From contig JAFDET010000135.1 of the NCBI GenBank assembly GCA_019310195.1, forward strand, positions 1 to 10,865: a stretch of DNA of 10,865 bases. The letters are read 5' to 3'. The DNA comes from Deltaproteobacteria bacterium (lineage in GTDB: Bacteria; Myxococcota_A; UBA9160; JAFDET01). This document shows, piece after piece, positions 1 to 6,821 of this stretch; position 1 is the first letter of the stretch, and each line of letters begins with the position of its first letter. The position numbers and the translations under genes are program-made. The notes below the pieces were generated by a model. The model was given only the letters and a program-made list of their open reading frames with translations. It was not told where the DNA came from and did not search any database.

Positions 1-816
1 CTTCGCGCCGACGAGCGCGGCCGCTTCGTGCCCGCGCCGGATGCACTGCGCCTGTTCGACTACTACCTGCTCGCCCGCGGCGAGGTGTCGGAGGCCTGGG
101 TCCAGGCCCACGTGAAGCGCGAGATCGGAACGCGCCTGCCGGAGTCCGCCCAGGCGTCGGCGTGGGCCCTGTTCGTGCAATACCTGGCCTACCTGGATGC
201 GGAGGCCACGATCGAGGTGGGCGCCGTGGAACCCGATGAAATGGAGCGTCGCCTCGATGCTCTGCGGGACCTGCGTCGCGAGACGTTCGGCCCGACCACG
301 GCTGAGATGCTCTTCGCGGATCAGGAAAGCGTCGAGCGCGTGGCGATCGAGCGCCGCCGCGTCATGAACGACCCCAGCCTGGATGCTCGCGAACGCATCC
401 GACGCCTGGCCGAGCTGCAGTCCGGGCTTCCCGAGGAAGTGCAGCGCGCCGAGGCGGAGGCGTACGCCCCGCTGCGTCTGGCCCGGGACGAGGAACGCAT
501 GCGCGCCGAAGGCGCCACCGAGGACGAGATCCAGGGGATGCGCGAGGAGCAGACCCTCGCCGCGGAGGCCCAGCGTCAGGACGCCTTGGATCGCACCCGC
601 GAGACGTGGTCCGTTCGCATGAAGGCCTACCGCGAGGAGCGCGATCGCGTGCTCACCAACGTGCGCAGCGCTCCCGAGGAAGCCAAGGCCGTCTTCTTGA
701 GCCGCGTGCGCGAGCGCCACTTCGAGCCCGATGAGGTCCCGCGTGTCGAGGCGTTGGACCGCATCGAGCTGCGCGACCGCAGCCTGGGAAGGGTGCCCAT
801 CCCCGACCAGCCCTAG
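1..816 (+). CDS. lifO: Lipase-specific foldase (lipase chaperone, LifO family), 5' truncated by window
   Basis: Members of this family are inner-membrane-anchored periplasmic steric chaperones that fold a secreted triacylglycerol lipase before type II export. The frame is open to base 1 without a stop, and the residues before the first possible start (GTG at 28) already look like the family (ADERGRFVPAPDALRLFDYYL), so the gene continues upstream. The family signature RxxFDY[FC]L[ST]A appears as LRLFDYYLLA at window residues 16-25. The rest is a long, charged, alpha-helical region (residues 75-260) rich in Arg and Glu, with RRETFG at 92-97, as expected for the extended helical arms that clamp the lipase. 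The missing N-terminal part would hold the membrane anchor. The partner lipase gene usually lies just upstream and would be outside this window. A variant signature is visible: the first Arg is shifted by one and the Ser/Thr is Leu. The family call is secure; activity is inferred. Confidence 0.85.
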   Translation, partial: LRADERGRFVPAPDALRLFDYYLLARGEVSEAWVQAHVKREIGTRLPESAQASAWALFVQYLAYLDAEATIEVGAVEPDEMERRLDALRDLRRETFGPTTAEMLFADQESVERVAIERRRVMNDPSLDARERIRRLAELQSGLPEEVQRAEAEAYAPLRLARDEERMRAEGATEDEIQGMREEQTLAAEAQRQDALDRTRETWSVRMKAYREERDRVLTNVRSAPEEAKAVFLSRVRERHFEPDEVPRVEALDRIELRDRSLGRVPIPDQP

Positions 817-873
817 CGTTCGGCGCCGGGCGGGCGCGCTACGCTCGCCCCGGGGGAGAGAGCGAGGGTCAGC

Positions 874-2193
874 GTGGATCGAATGAGGTCGGTGGGCATC
901 TTCGAGGGCCCGCCGCCGGGGCTCTCGGAGATCCTGGAGATGGTCTCCTCCAAGCTGCACCGGGTTCCCCGCTACCGGCAGGTGGTGCGCTTCGTGCCCT
1001 TCGATCTGGGCAGCCCCGTCTGGACCGACGATCCCCACTTCAACCTCCGCTACCACGTGCGCCACACGGCGCTGCCCGCCCCGGGCGGCGAGGACCAGCT
1101 GCGCAACCTGGTGGGGCGCGTCATGGCCCAGCGCCTGGACCGGGGCAAGCCGCTCTGGGAGATGTGGATCGTCGAGGGGTTGGAGGACGGCCGCTGGGCC
1201 ATGCTCTCCAAGACCCACCACTGCATGGTGGACGGCGTCGCGGGCACGGATCTGCTGGCGGTCATCATGGATCTGGAGCCCAACCCGGTGCACGAGGCTC
1301 CGCCCGACTGGGTGCCGGAGCCGCCGCCCAGCGACACGGAGCTGATCTCGGACGCCGTGCGGCAGCGCGTCATCAGCCCCGCGGCCGTCGTGCGCGGCGC
1401 GCGCGACCTGCTGCGCGCGCCCCGACGCCTGGCCAGCCAGCTCCGCGACCTGGGCACCGGCGCCGGCAGCCTGGCTCACCTGGTGGAGCCGGTGGATCTG
1501 GAGCTCAACGGCCCGGTCGGGCCCCACCGCCGCTGGGACTGGGCGCGCACCTCCTTGGCCGACATCCGCACGGTGCGGCGCGCCTTCGGGGGGACGGTCA
1601 ACGACGTCGTCCTGTCGGTCATCACCAAGGGCTTCCGCAACCTGCTACGAGCGCGCCGGCAGGACGTGGAGGACAAGGTGGTGCGGAGTCTGATTCCGGT
1701 ATCGGTGCGCCGCGAGGACGAGCGGGGCCACTACGACAACCGGGTGTCGGTGATGTTCGCGGACCTGCCGGTGGGGATCGAGGATCCGCTGAAGCGCCTG
1801 GAGTCGATCCGCGCCCAGATGGACGAGCTGAAGGAGAAGAAGCAGGCGGTCGCGGCCGAGGTCCTGACCGCGCTGACCGGCTTCGCCCCGCCCATGATCC
1901 TGGGTGTGACGCAGCGCGTCCTGGCGCGGCTCCCCCAGCGCAACGTGCAGACGGTCACCACCAACGTACCCGGGCCGCAGATCCCGATGTACGCGGCCGG
2001 CCGCAAGATGCTCCACGCCATGCCCTACGTGCCGCTGGCGGCGTCGGTGCGGATCGGCATCGCCATCTTCTCCTACAACGGAGAGGTCAGCTTCGGCGTG
2101 ACCGGTGATTACGACACGGCGCCGGACATCCACGTCCTCTGCCACGGGATCGAGGAGGGCATGGAGGAGCTACTGAAGCGCGCCGCTGCCTGA
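874..2193 (+). CDS. Wax ester synthase / diacylglycerol acyltransferase (WS/DGAT), short N-terminus
   Basis: This enzyme joins an acyl-CoA to a fatty alcohol or diacylglycerol and so makes storage wax esters or triacylglycerol at the inner membrane. The catalytic HHxxxDG motif is intact as HHCMVDG at residues 115-121. Other family blocks are PLWEMWIVEG (93-102), the GTVNDVVL segment (240-247), GHYDNRVSV (285-293) and TTNVPGP (362-368) near the C-terminal fold. The GTG start at 874 follows a GAGGG stretch (864-868); ATG at 883 (codon 4) is an alternative. From the start the protein reads MDRM and then goes directly into SVGIFEGPPP, so the LSxxDAxFLxxE...MH block of roughly 20 residues that normally lies between is absent, although the rest is full length. 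No start codon further upstream in frame restores it. The gene lies 57 bp after the lipase chaperone on the same strand, and the two may be co-transcribed, which would link lipid uptake and storage. Confidence 0.93.
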   Translation: MDRMRSVGIFEGPPPGLSEILEMVSSKLHRVPRYRQVVRFVPFDLGSPVWTDDPHFNLRYHVRHTALPAPGGEDQLRNLVGRVMAQRLDRGKPLWEMWIVEGLEDGRWAMLSKTHHCMVDGVAGTDLLAVIMDLEPNPVHEAPPDWVPEPPPSDTELISDAVRQRVISPAAVVRGARDLLRAPRRLASQLRDLGTGAGSLAHLVEPVDLELNGPVGPHRRWDWARTSLADIRTVRRAFGGTVNDVVLSVITKGFRNLLRARRQDVEDKVVRSLIPVSVRREDERGHYDNRVSVMFADLPVGIEDPLKRLESIRAQMDELKEKKQAVAAEVLTALTGFAPPMILGVTQRVLARLPQRNVQTVTTNVPGPQIPMYAAGRKMLHAMPYVPLAASVRIGIAIFSYNGEVSFGVTGDYDTAPDIHVLCHGIEEGMEELLKRAAA

Positions 2194-2212
2194 GAAGCGC
2201 GCCGCTGCCTGA
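2175..2212 (+). repeat. Perfect 19-bp tandem duplication across a stop codon
   Basis: GAAGCGCGCCGCTGCCTGA occurs twice in direct succession, at 2175-2193 and 2194-2212, without mismatch. The first copy encodes the last five residues (KRAAA) and TGA stop of the acyltransferase; the second is wholly non-coding. It looks like a recent slippage or microduplication event and does not alter the protein because the first stop is kept. Confidence 0.97.
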
Positions 2213-2234
2213 GTGCGGACCGGCTGCGTCGAGT

Positions 2235-3689
2235 CTAGTGGTCGGTGTCGGCGAACATCCGGCCCAGGACCCGGCGCACCAGCGCCGTGGAGACGGCGTC
2301 GAAGATGCGGCCCTCGTGGTGCTTCCGGTAGCGATCCAGCTGCGCCTCCAGGTCCGCGACCCGGTAGAGCCGGCCGTCGGCGATCACGGCCTCCAGCGTG
2401 TCCAGGGCGTCCAGGTTCAGCGTCGGGTCCTCGCGGAACACCAGCAAGTCGGCCGGTGAGCCGGGCTCCACGCGGCCCAGCCCCGGAATGCCGAGCGTTT
2501 GCCCGGGCACCGTGGTGGCGGCGGCCAGAGCGTCGTCAGGGCCCAAGCCCGCATCGGCCAGGAGCCGCAGCTCGCGCTGCAGCGCCGCGCCCGGGACCTG
2601 GAACGGAACCTGGGTGTCGGTGCCGGCGTGGATCCGCACGCCGGCCTCATGCATCCGGGCCACCAGGGCCCCGCCCCGGGCCAGGCCTTCGCGGTAGTGG
2701 GCGTACTCCTCGGCGGTCCGGTTGCGCAGGAAGGGCAGGCCCTCGGTGGGGCTCCACACCACGTCGCGGTAGTAGCGGGGCAGGAGTTGGGCGTCGGGCT
2801 CGGCGCGCGCCGCGTCGTAGTCCTCGACGGCGGCCAGCCGGTCCAGCACCACCAGGGTGGGCGTGTGGGCGATGTCGTAGGCGATGGACATTCCCGTCAC
2901 GTAGCGGGCGCGCTCTTCCCCGAAGTCGCCCCAGGCTTTCAGCGATTCGGGAAAGCGCAGCGGCGGGTCCTGCACCGGATGCACGCCGGTCAGGTGCTGA
3001 ACGTCATCGAGCCGCGCCTCCTCGAAGGGGACGCCCCACGGAACGTGGCCGATCACGGGAAGCTCGTGCTCGGCGGCCGCCTCGCGCACCGCGGCCAGGG
3101 TCTCCGCGCTGAGGCTGTTGTAGACCTTCACGCAGTCGAAGCCGTCGGCGGCGACTTTGGCCACGGCCTGCTTCGCCTCGGCGGGTGTGCGCACTACGAG
3201 CGTGTTGGCCCAGACCGGCTCGGGCCCGTCCACCAGCGGTCCGCAGGCGAAGACCCGCGGTCCCGGGAAGCGTCCCTCGCGCACGCCGTCGCGGGCGGGC
3301 GCCGTGGACGTTCCGTCGGGGTCGGACGCGTCGCGCACCGAGGTCACGCCGTGGTAGAGGAACAGGAAGGCGAAGAGCTCGGACTGGCGCAGGCCCGTCT
3401 TCGGCGGGAAGTGGACGTGCATGTCGATCAGGCCCGGCAGCACGTAGGCGCCGCTGAACTCCCCGGCCTCCGCCGAGGTGCGCACCGAAGCGATGGTGCC
3501 CTGCTCGACGATGATACGGCTCGGCCCGCTGCGTCCTTCGCCGGGCTGCACCGCGATCACTCCCTCCAGGACCAGACCCTGCTCGGGCTGCTCCAGCGGG
3601 GAGGGCGGTGTCAGCGCGCGCCACACCACCGCGGCGGCCACCAGCAGCACGACCAGGAGGATGCCCAGGATGCGGAGGAAGGTCTTCAT
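2235..3689 (-). CDS. Membrane-anchored metal-dependent amidohydrolase
   Basis: This is a zinc-dependent hydrolase of the amidohydrolase superfamily, close in layout to imidazolonepropionase-like and prolidase-like members, with 484 residues. Residues 5-23 form one hydrophobic helix after MKTFLR, with no lipobox Cys, so the protein is probably tethered with its domain in the periplasm. Metal site residues can be followed in order: DMHVH (H91, H93), the likely carboxylated Lys in VKVYNS (K188), GHVPWG (H215), VQHLTG (H232) and HAGTDT (D358). The C-terminal sequence SPADLLVF (411-418) is the usual beta-sandwich closing element. The start ATG has only a weak upstream GAGC. It follows tesB on the same strand with a 48-bp gap, so co-transcription is likely. 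The substrate cannot be predicted; peptide, cyclic amide or ester are all possible. Its tail converges on the acyltransferase gene with a 41-bp gap. Confidence 0.92.
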   Translation of the reverse strand: MKTFLRILGILLVVLLVAAAVVWRALTPPSPLEQPEQGLVLEGVIAVQPGEGRSGPSRIIVEQGTIASVRTSAEAGEFSGAYVLPGLIDMHVHFPPKTGLRQSELFAFLFLYHGVTSVRDASDPDGTSTAPARDGVREGRFPGPRVFACGPLVDGPEPVWANTLVVRTPAEAKQAVAKVAADGFDCVKVYNSLSAETLAAVREAAAEHELPVIGHVPWGVPFEEARLDDVQHLTGVHPVQDPPLRFPESLKAWGDFGEERARYVTGMSIAYDIAHTPTLVVLDRLAAVEDYDAARAEPDAQLLPRYYRDVVWSPTEGLPFLRNRTAEEYAHYREGLARGGALVARMHEAGVRIHAGTDTQVPFQVPGAALQRELRLLADAGLGPDDALAAATTVPGQTLGIPGLGRVEPGSPADLLVFREDPTLNLDALDTLEAVIADGRLYRVADLEAQLDRYRKHHEGRIFDAVSTALVRRVLGRMFADTDH

Positions 3690-3737
3690 GGCGCTCAGTC
3701 TAGCGCCGCGACCCCCGCGAGGCGTGGCCGGGGCCGG

Positions 3738-4550
3738 CTACTTCCGGTAGCGCTTGTCGCGCACCAGACACTCCTGGGCGACGGTGGCCACGTGGGTTCC
3801 GTCGGGCTGGAATGCCTGCCCGGTGGCCAGGCCGCGGGTGCGGATCAGGCCCTGGCCGGCCAGGTCGAGCAGCACCCAGCGATCCGCGCGCACCGGGCGG
3901 TGGAACCACATGGCGTGGTCCAGGGAGACGCCCATGATGATCTCGTCCCACTCGGCTTCGTTCTTGGGAGGCTGTGGGTGTGCGGCTACCACGGCGCCCA
4001 TGGGATTCAGGTCCGAGAGGTAGGCCAGCGCGCAGGCGTGGACCCGCGGGTCGTCCGGCAACGTCTCCGGGAAGCGCGACCAGATGCACGAGCGCGGGGG
4101 CTTGCTCGGAAGCTTGACCTGGCGCCGGTCGATGCCGGCGTCCCACTCCTGGGGCAGTGACTCCGGTGCGGGCACGTCCGTGGGGAAATCCGGCGACTGG
4201 GTCTCCGGGCCGTCCTCGGCCGCCTGGAACGAGCAGCCCAGGGTGAGGATCGTCCCGCCACTCTGGCGGGCCGCCACCCGTCGCGTGGTGAAGGAACGCC
4301 CGTTGCGCACGCGATCCACCTCGTAGCGGACGGGTTCCCCGAGATCGCCGCCCAGGATGAAGTAGGCGTGCAGGGAGTGGACCGTGTGCTCCGGCCGCAC
4401 GCTCTGCGTGGCGGCCCACAGGGCCTGCGCGATCACCAGCCCACCGTAGATGCGCTTCCAGCCGTAGGGCGGGCTCTCGCCGACGAAGGTGTCCGGCCCG
4501 TGGGGCTCGAGCTCAAAAACGCGGGACAGGTCGAGGGGGCTCTGGGCCAT
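3738..4550 (-). CDS. tesB: Acyl-CoA thioesterase II (TesB family)
   Basis: This enzyme hydrolyses medium- to long-chain acyl-CoA to free fatty acid and CoA in the cytosol. The protein of 270 residues has the double-hotdog layout: an N-terminal hotdog with YGGLVIAQAL (35-44) and LHAYFILGGD (60-69), and a C-terminal hotdog with SLDHAMWFHRP (209-219). The catalytic triad of E. coli TesB (Asp, Thr, Gln) is matched by D211, T238 and Q259 in VATVAQE. The ATG at 4550 gives the usual family start; GAAAGG lies two bases before it. The frame stays open another 158 codons upstream, but that part is the antisense shadow of the divergent DUF4336 gene and has no family similarity. It is probably the first gene of a unit with the downstream amidohydrolase. 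It may serve to limit or overflow beta-oxidation intermediates. Confidence 0.93.
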   Translation of the reverse strand: MAQSPLDLSRVFELEPHGPDTFVGESPPYGWKRIYGGLVIAQALWAATQSVRPEHTVHSLHAYFILGGDLGEPVRYEVDRVRNGRSFTTRRVAARQSGGTILTLGCSFQAAEDGPETQSPDFPTDVPAPESLPQEWDAGIDRRQVKLPSKPPRSCIWSRFPETLPDDPRVHACALAYLSDLNPMGAVVAAHPQPPKNEAEWDEIIMGVSLDHAMWFHRPVRADRWVLLDLAGQGLIRTRGLATGQAFQPDGTHVATVAQECLVRDKRYRK

Positions 4551-4616
4551 GGCCTTTCGTGGGTAGGGTCCGCTCCGGGTGCCGTCAAGCGCTCGAGGAC
4601 GTGGCACAATCAGGGC

Positions 4617-5306
4617 GTGCTTCACGAGTACGCCGAGGAGCTCTGGCTGGCCGACGGACCGATGGTCCGCTTCCTGGGTTTCTTCGACTATCCCACCCGG
4701 ATGGCGGTGGCGCGGCTGCGCAATGGTGATCTGTGGATCTGGTCGCCCATTTCGCTCACGCCGGAGCTGGCGGAGGCCGTGGATGCCCTGGGCCCGGTGC
4801 GTCATCTGGTGGAGCCCAACAAACTGCACCACCTGGCTCTGGACGCGTGGGTCGAGCGCTATCCCGAGGCGCGCGTCTACGCGCCGCCGGGGCTCGCTGC
4901 CAAGCGCCGCGACCTGACGTTCCACGCCGAGCTGGGCGATGCGCCCGATCCGAGCTGGGGCGAGGAGATCGCCCACGTGATCTTCCGCGGCAGCTTTGCG
5001 CTGGAGGAGGCGGTCTTCTTCCACCGCGCCTCAGCCACCGCCCTGGTTTGCGACCTGATCCAGCGCTTCGATCCGGCTTCGCTATCGGGCTGGCGCGGGG
5101 CTCTCATGCGCGTGGACGGCCTGGTGGGTCCCGACGGCAGCACGCCCCGCGAGCTGCGGGCCAGCTTCTGGAAGCGCGCGGCCGGCCGCGCGGCGCTGCG
5201 CACCGCCCTCGACTGGAACCCGAAGCACCTGGTCATCGCCCACGGTGTTCTCCCCCAGGAGAACGGCCGCGAGGCGCTGGCGCGCGGGCTGCGCTGGCTG
5301 GGCTGA
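4617..5306 (+). CDS. DUF4336 domain protein (metallo-beta-lactamase-like fold)
   Basis: This is a 229-residue protein matching the DUF4336 family by its opening LHEYAEELWLAD, the block SPISLTPELAEAVDALGPVRHL (44-64), the NKLHHLALDAW segment (68-78) and VFFHRASATALVCDLI (133-148). The family resembles metallo-beta-lactamase hydrolases but lacks the canonical HxHxDH signature; here H71, H72, D146 and H209 (IAHG) are the plausible metal-site remnants. Its biochemical function is unknown. The GTG start at 4617 with AGGG before it (4612-4615) gives the normal family N-terminus; extending to the in-frame ATG at 4368 would add antisense tesB sequence and is rejected. It diverges from tesB across 66 bp and is followed without a gap by the sulfatase-family gene, so translational coupling with that gene is likely. 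Confidence 0.85.
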   Translation: MLHEYAEELWLADGPMVRFLGFFDYPTRMAVARLRNGDLWIWSPISLTPELAEAVDALGPVRHLVEPNKLHHLALDAWVERYPEARVYAPPGLAAKRRDLTFHAELGDAPDPSWGEEIAHVIFRGSFALEEAVFFHRASATALVCDLIQRFDPASLSGWRGALMRVDGLVGPDGSTPRELRASFWKRAAGRAALRTALDWNPKHLVIAHGVLPQENGREALARGLRWLG

Positions 5307-5321
5307 GTGCGGCACGACGCC

Positions 5322-6770
5322 ATGCCCCGCAGCATCGCGCTCGTCCTCGCGCTGGTCGGGCTCGCGCCCGCGTGCGGTGCCCCGGAGCCGACTGCGCCGC
5401 CGTCGCTGGCGCTGATCGTGATCGACACGCTGCGCGCTGATGCCGTCAGCTCCTACGGAGGGCCGCGGCGGTCTACGCCGAACCTGGATCGGCTGGCGGC
5501 GAAGGGGCTGGTGTACCGGCAGGCCTATGCGCCGGCGCCCTGGACCCTGCCCAGCCACGCCACGCTGCTGACCGGCGTGGGGCCGGCGGAGCACGGAGTG
5601 GGTCTCCACGGCCGCATGGCGCTGCCCGACACGCTGACGACCCTGGCCGAGCGCCTCTCCGAGGCGGGCTATGCCACCGCGGGCTTCTCGGAGAACCCGG
5701 TGGTCAGCCACGACTTCGGCTTCGCACGCGGCTTCGACCACTTCGGGTCGGTCCCGCTGGAGGACGTCAGCGCCCGCGACCGTGGTTCTGCCACCCGGGA
5801 TTTCGATGCCGTCGCGAGAATCGGCGCCTGGCTCGAGCGGCGCCCGCCCGAAAAGCCCTTCTTCCTGTTCGTGAACCTGTTCGACGCCCACGACCCCTAC
5901 GAGCTTCGCGCCATGAATCCCTTCCTGCCCGAGGGAACCAGCCCGGAGCGTGCGCGCCAGGTGCTGGAGGGGCCGGGTCGTATGCTCGAGATGTGCCGCC
6001 GGCTTCCCGGCGAGGACACGCTGGCGGTGCTGCGCGGCCTGTACCTGGGCGATGTGGCGGCCGCCGACGCGAAGCTGCGCGAGATCGTCGAGCTGCTCCA
6101 GACGGCCGCCGCCGGCTCCGACCTCGTCACGGTGGTCACCTCGGATCACGGCGAACACCTGGGCGAGCACCGCCTGCTGGGCCACGAGTTCAGCGTCCGC
6201 AACGTGCTGCTCCACGTGCCGTTGGTCGTGCACGGCCTTCCCGGAGTCCGGCCTGCGACGCTGGATACGCCGGTGGCGCTGGCCGACGTACCGGCCTCGC
6301 TCCTGAGCTGGGCCGGGGCGCCGGGTGCGGGACGGTCGCTTCCCACGCGCAACGATGCGGACGCCGACCCGCGCACCCTGCTGGCGGCCTACAGCGACGC
6401 CGCGCCCGTCACCCCCGATCGCGCGCGCCCGGTCGTCGAGCTCAACAGCCGCAAGATCAACCAGCAGCGCGTCTGGTGTGTGGGCGCCGAGCCGGTATTC
6501 GGCGACATGGCGACGGCGATCCGCGCGCCCCACAAGCTGATCTGGTACCAGAATGCGCCCGCCCAACTCTACGACCTGTCGGAGGATCCGGGCGAACAGC
6601 GGGACCGGATCGCCGAGCGCCCCGCGCTGGCCGCCGAGCTGTCCCGCGAGCTGGACGCGTTTCGCGAAGCGGTGGGCTGGACCGGCGAGGCGCCGGCTCC
6701 CCCGCCCGAACGGGACTCCGAAGACGTCGAGGCCTCGCGTGTGCCTGGCTACCTGGACGGAGTGGACTGA
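5322..6770 (+). CDS. Sulfatase-family (alkaline phosphatase superfamily) lipoprotein with Thr nucleophile position
   Basis: The protein has 482 residues from the ATG at 5322. The signal sequence is MPRSIALVLALVGLAPAC, with a possible lipobox APAC and lipidation at C18, so it is predicted to be an envelope lipoprotein. The catalytic domain starts with LIVIDTLRAD (metal ligand D35) and STPNLDRLA (51-59). At the usual C/S-x-P-x-R sulfatase site it reads TLPSH (T75 to H79), so the residue converted to formylglycine in true sulfatases is Thr. Later metal ligands are in TSDHGEHLGEH (273-283; D275, H276). LYDLSEDPGEQRD (416-428) is the usual C-terminal subdomain element. Thr nucleophiles occur in phosphotransferases of this superfamily, so phosphate or phosphonate ester chemistry is possible instead of sulfate ester hydrolysis. 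A GTG at 5307, directly after the preceding stop, is an alternative start adding five residues. It is co-directional with, and abuts, the DUF4336 gene. Confidence 0.9.
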   Translation: MPRSIALVLALVGLAPACGAPEPTAPPSLALIVIDTLRADAVSSYGGPRRSTPNLDRLAAKGLVYRQAYAPAPWTLPSHATLLTGVGPAEHGVGLHGRMALPDTLTTLAERLSEAGYATAGFSENPVVSHDFGFARGFDHFGSVPLEDVSARDRGSATRDFDAVARIGAWLERRPPEKPFFLFVNLFDAHDPYELRAMNPFLPEGTSPERARQVLEGPGRMLEMCRRLPGEDTLAVLRGLYLGDVAAADAKLREIVELLQTAAAGSDLVTVVTSDHGEHLGEHRLLGHEFSVRNVLLHVPLVVHGLPGVRPATLDTPVALADVPASLLSWAGAPGAGRSLPTRNDADADPRTLLAAYSDAAPVTPDRARPVVELNSRKINQQRVWCVGAEPVFGDMATAIRAPHKLIWYQNAPAQLYDLSEDPGEQRDRIAERPALAAELSRELDAFREAVGWTGEAPAPPPERDSEDVEASRVPGYLDGVD

Positions 6771-6789
6771 GCGCGCGCGCGCATCCCGC

Positions 6790-6805
6790 CGCGGATCGTT
6801 CCGCT
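6790..6805. terminator. Possible weak hairpin between convergent genes
   Basis: GCGGA (6791-6795) and TCCGC (6800-6804) form a five-base-pair stem with a TCGT loop in the 51-bp gap between the convergent sulfatase-family and thiolase genes. There is no T tract on either side, so an intrinsic terminator is only a weak possibility. The gap also begins with a run of alternating GC from 6771. Confidence 0.2.
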
Positions 6806-6821
6806 GCCCCGAGGGTCGGCG

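Noticed and set aside
821..855. GC-rich hairpin after the lipase chaperone gene as a terminator
   Set aside because: The stem is bulged and has no T tract; such hairpins arise by chance in this composition.
2499..4160. Long plus-strand frame of 553 codons
   Set aside because: It is antisense to the amidohydrolase and tesB genes, which have clear motifs. Its product is low-complexity His/Gly/Arg-rich sequence typical of GC-rich shadows.
4560..4588. TTGACG plus a poor -10 as a tesB promoter (minus strand)
   Set aside because: The -35 is good, but the -10 (TACCCA) is weak and the start point would fall within a few bases of the ATG, removing the ribosome site.
4551..5024. N-terminal extension of TesB upstream of 4550
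   Set aside because: The extra 158 codons are antisense to the DUF4336 gene and have no family similarity; the family start is at 4550.
5082..6566. Long minus-strand frame of 494 codons
   Set aside because: It is antisense to the DUF4336 and sulfatase-family genes; its composition is Arg/His/Gln-rich with no recognisable motif.
6771..6783. Alternating GC run as Z-DNA or a regulatory element
   Set aside because: It is only about 13 bases long, in a GC-rich gap between convergent genes; chance is sufficient.
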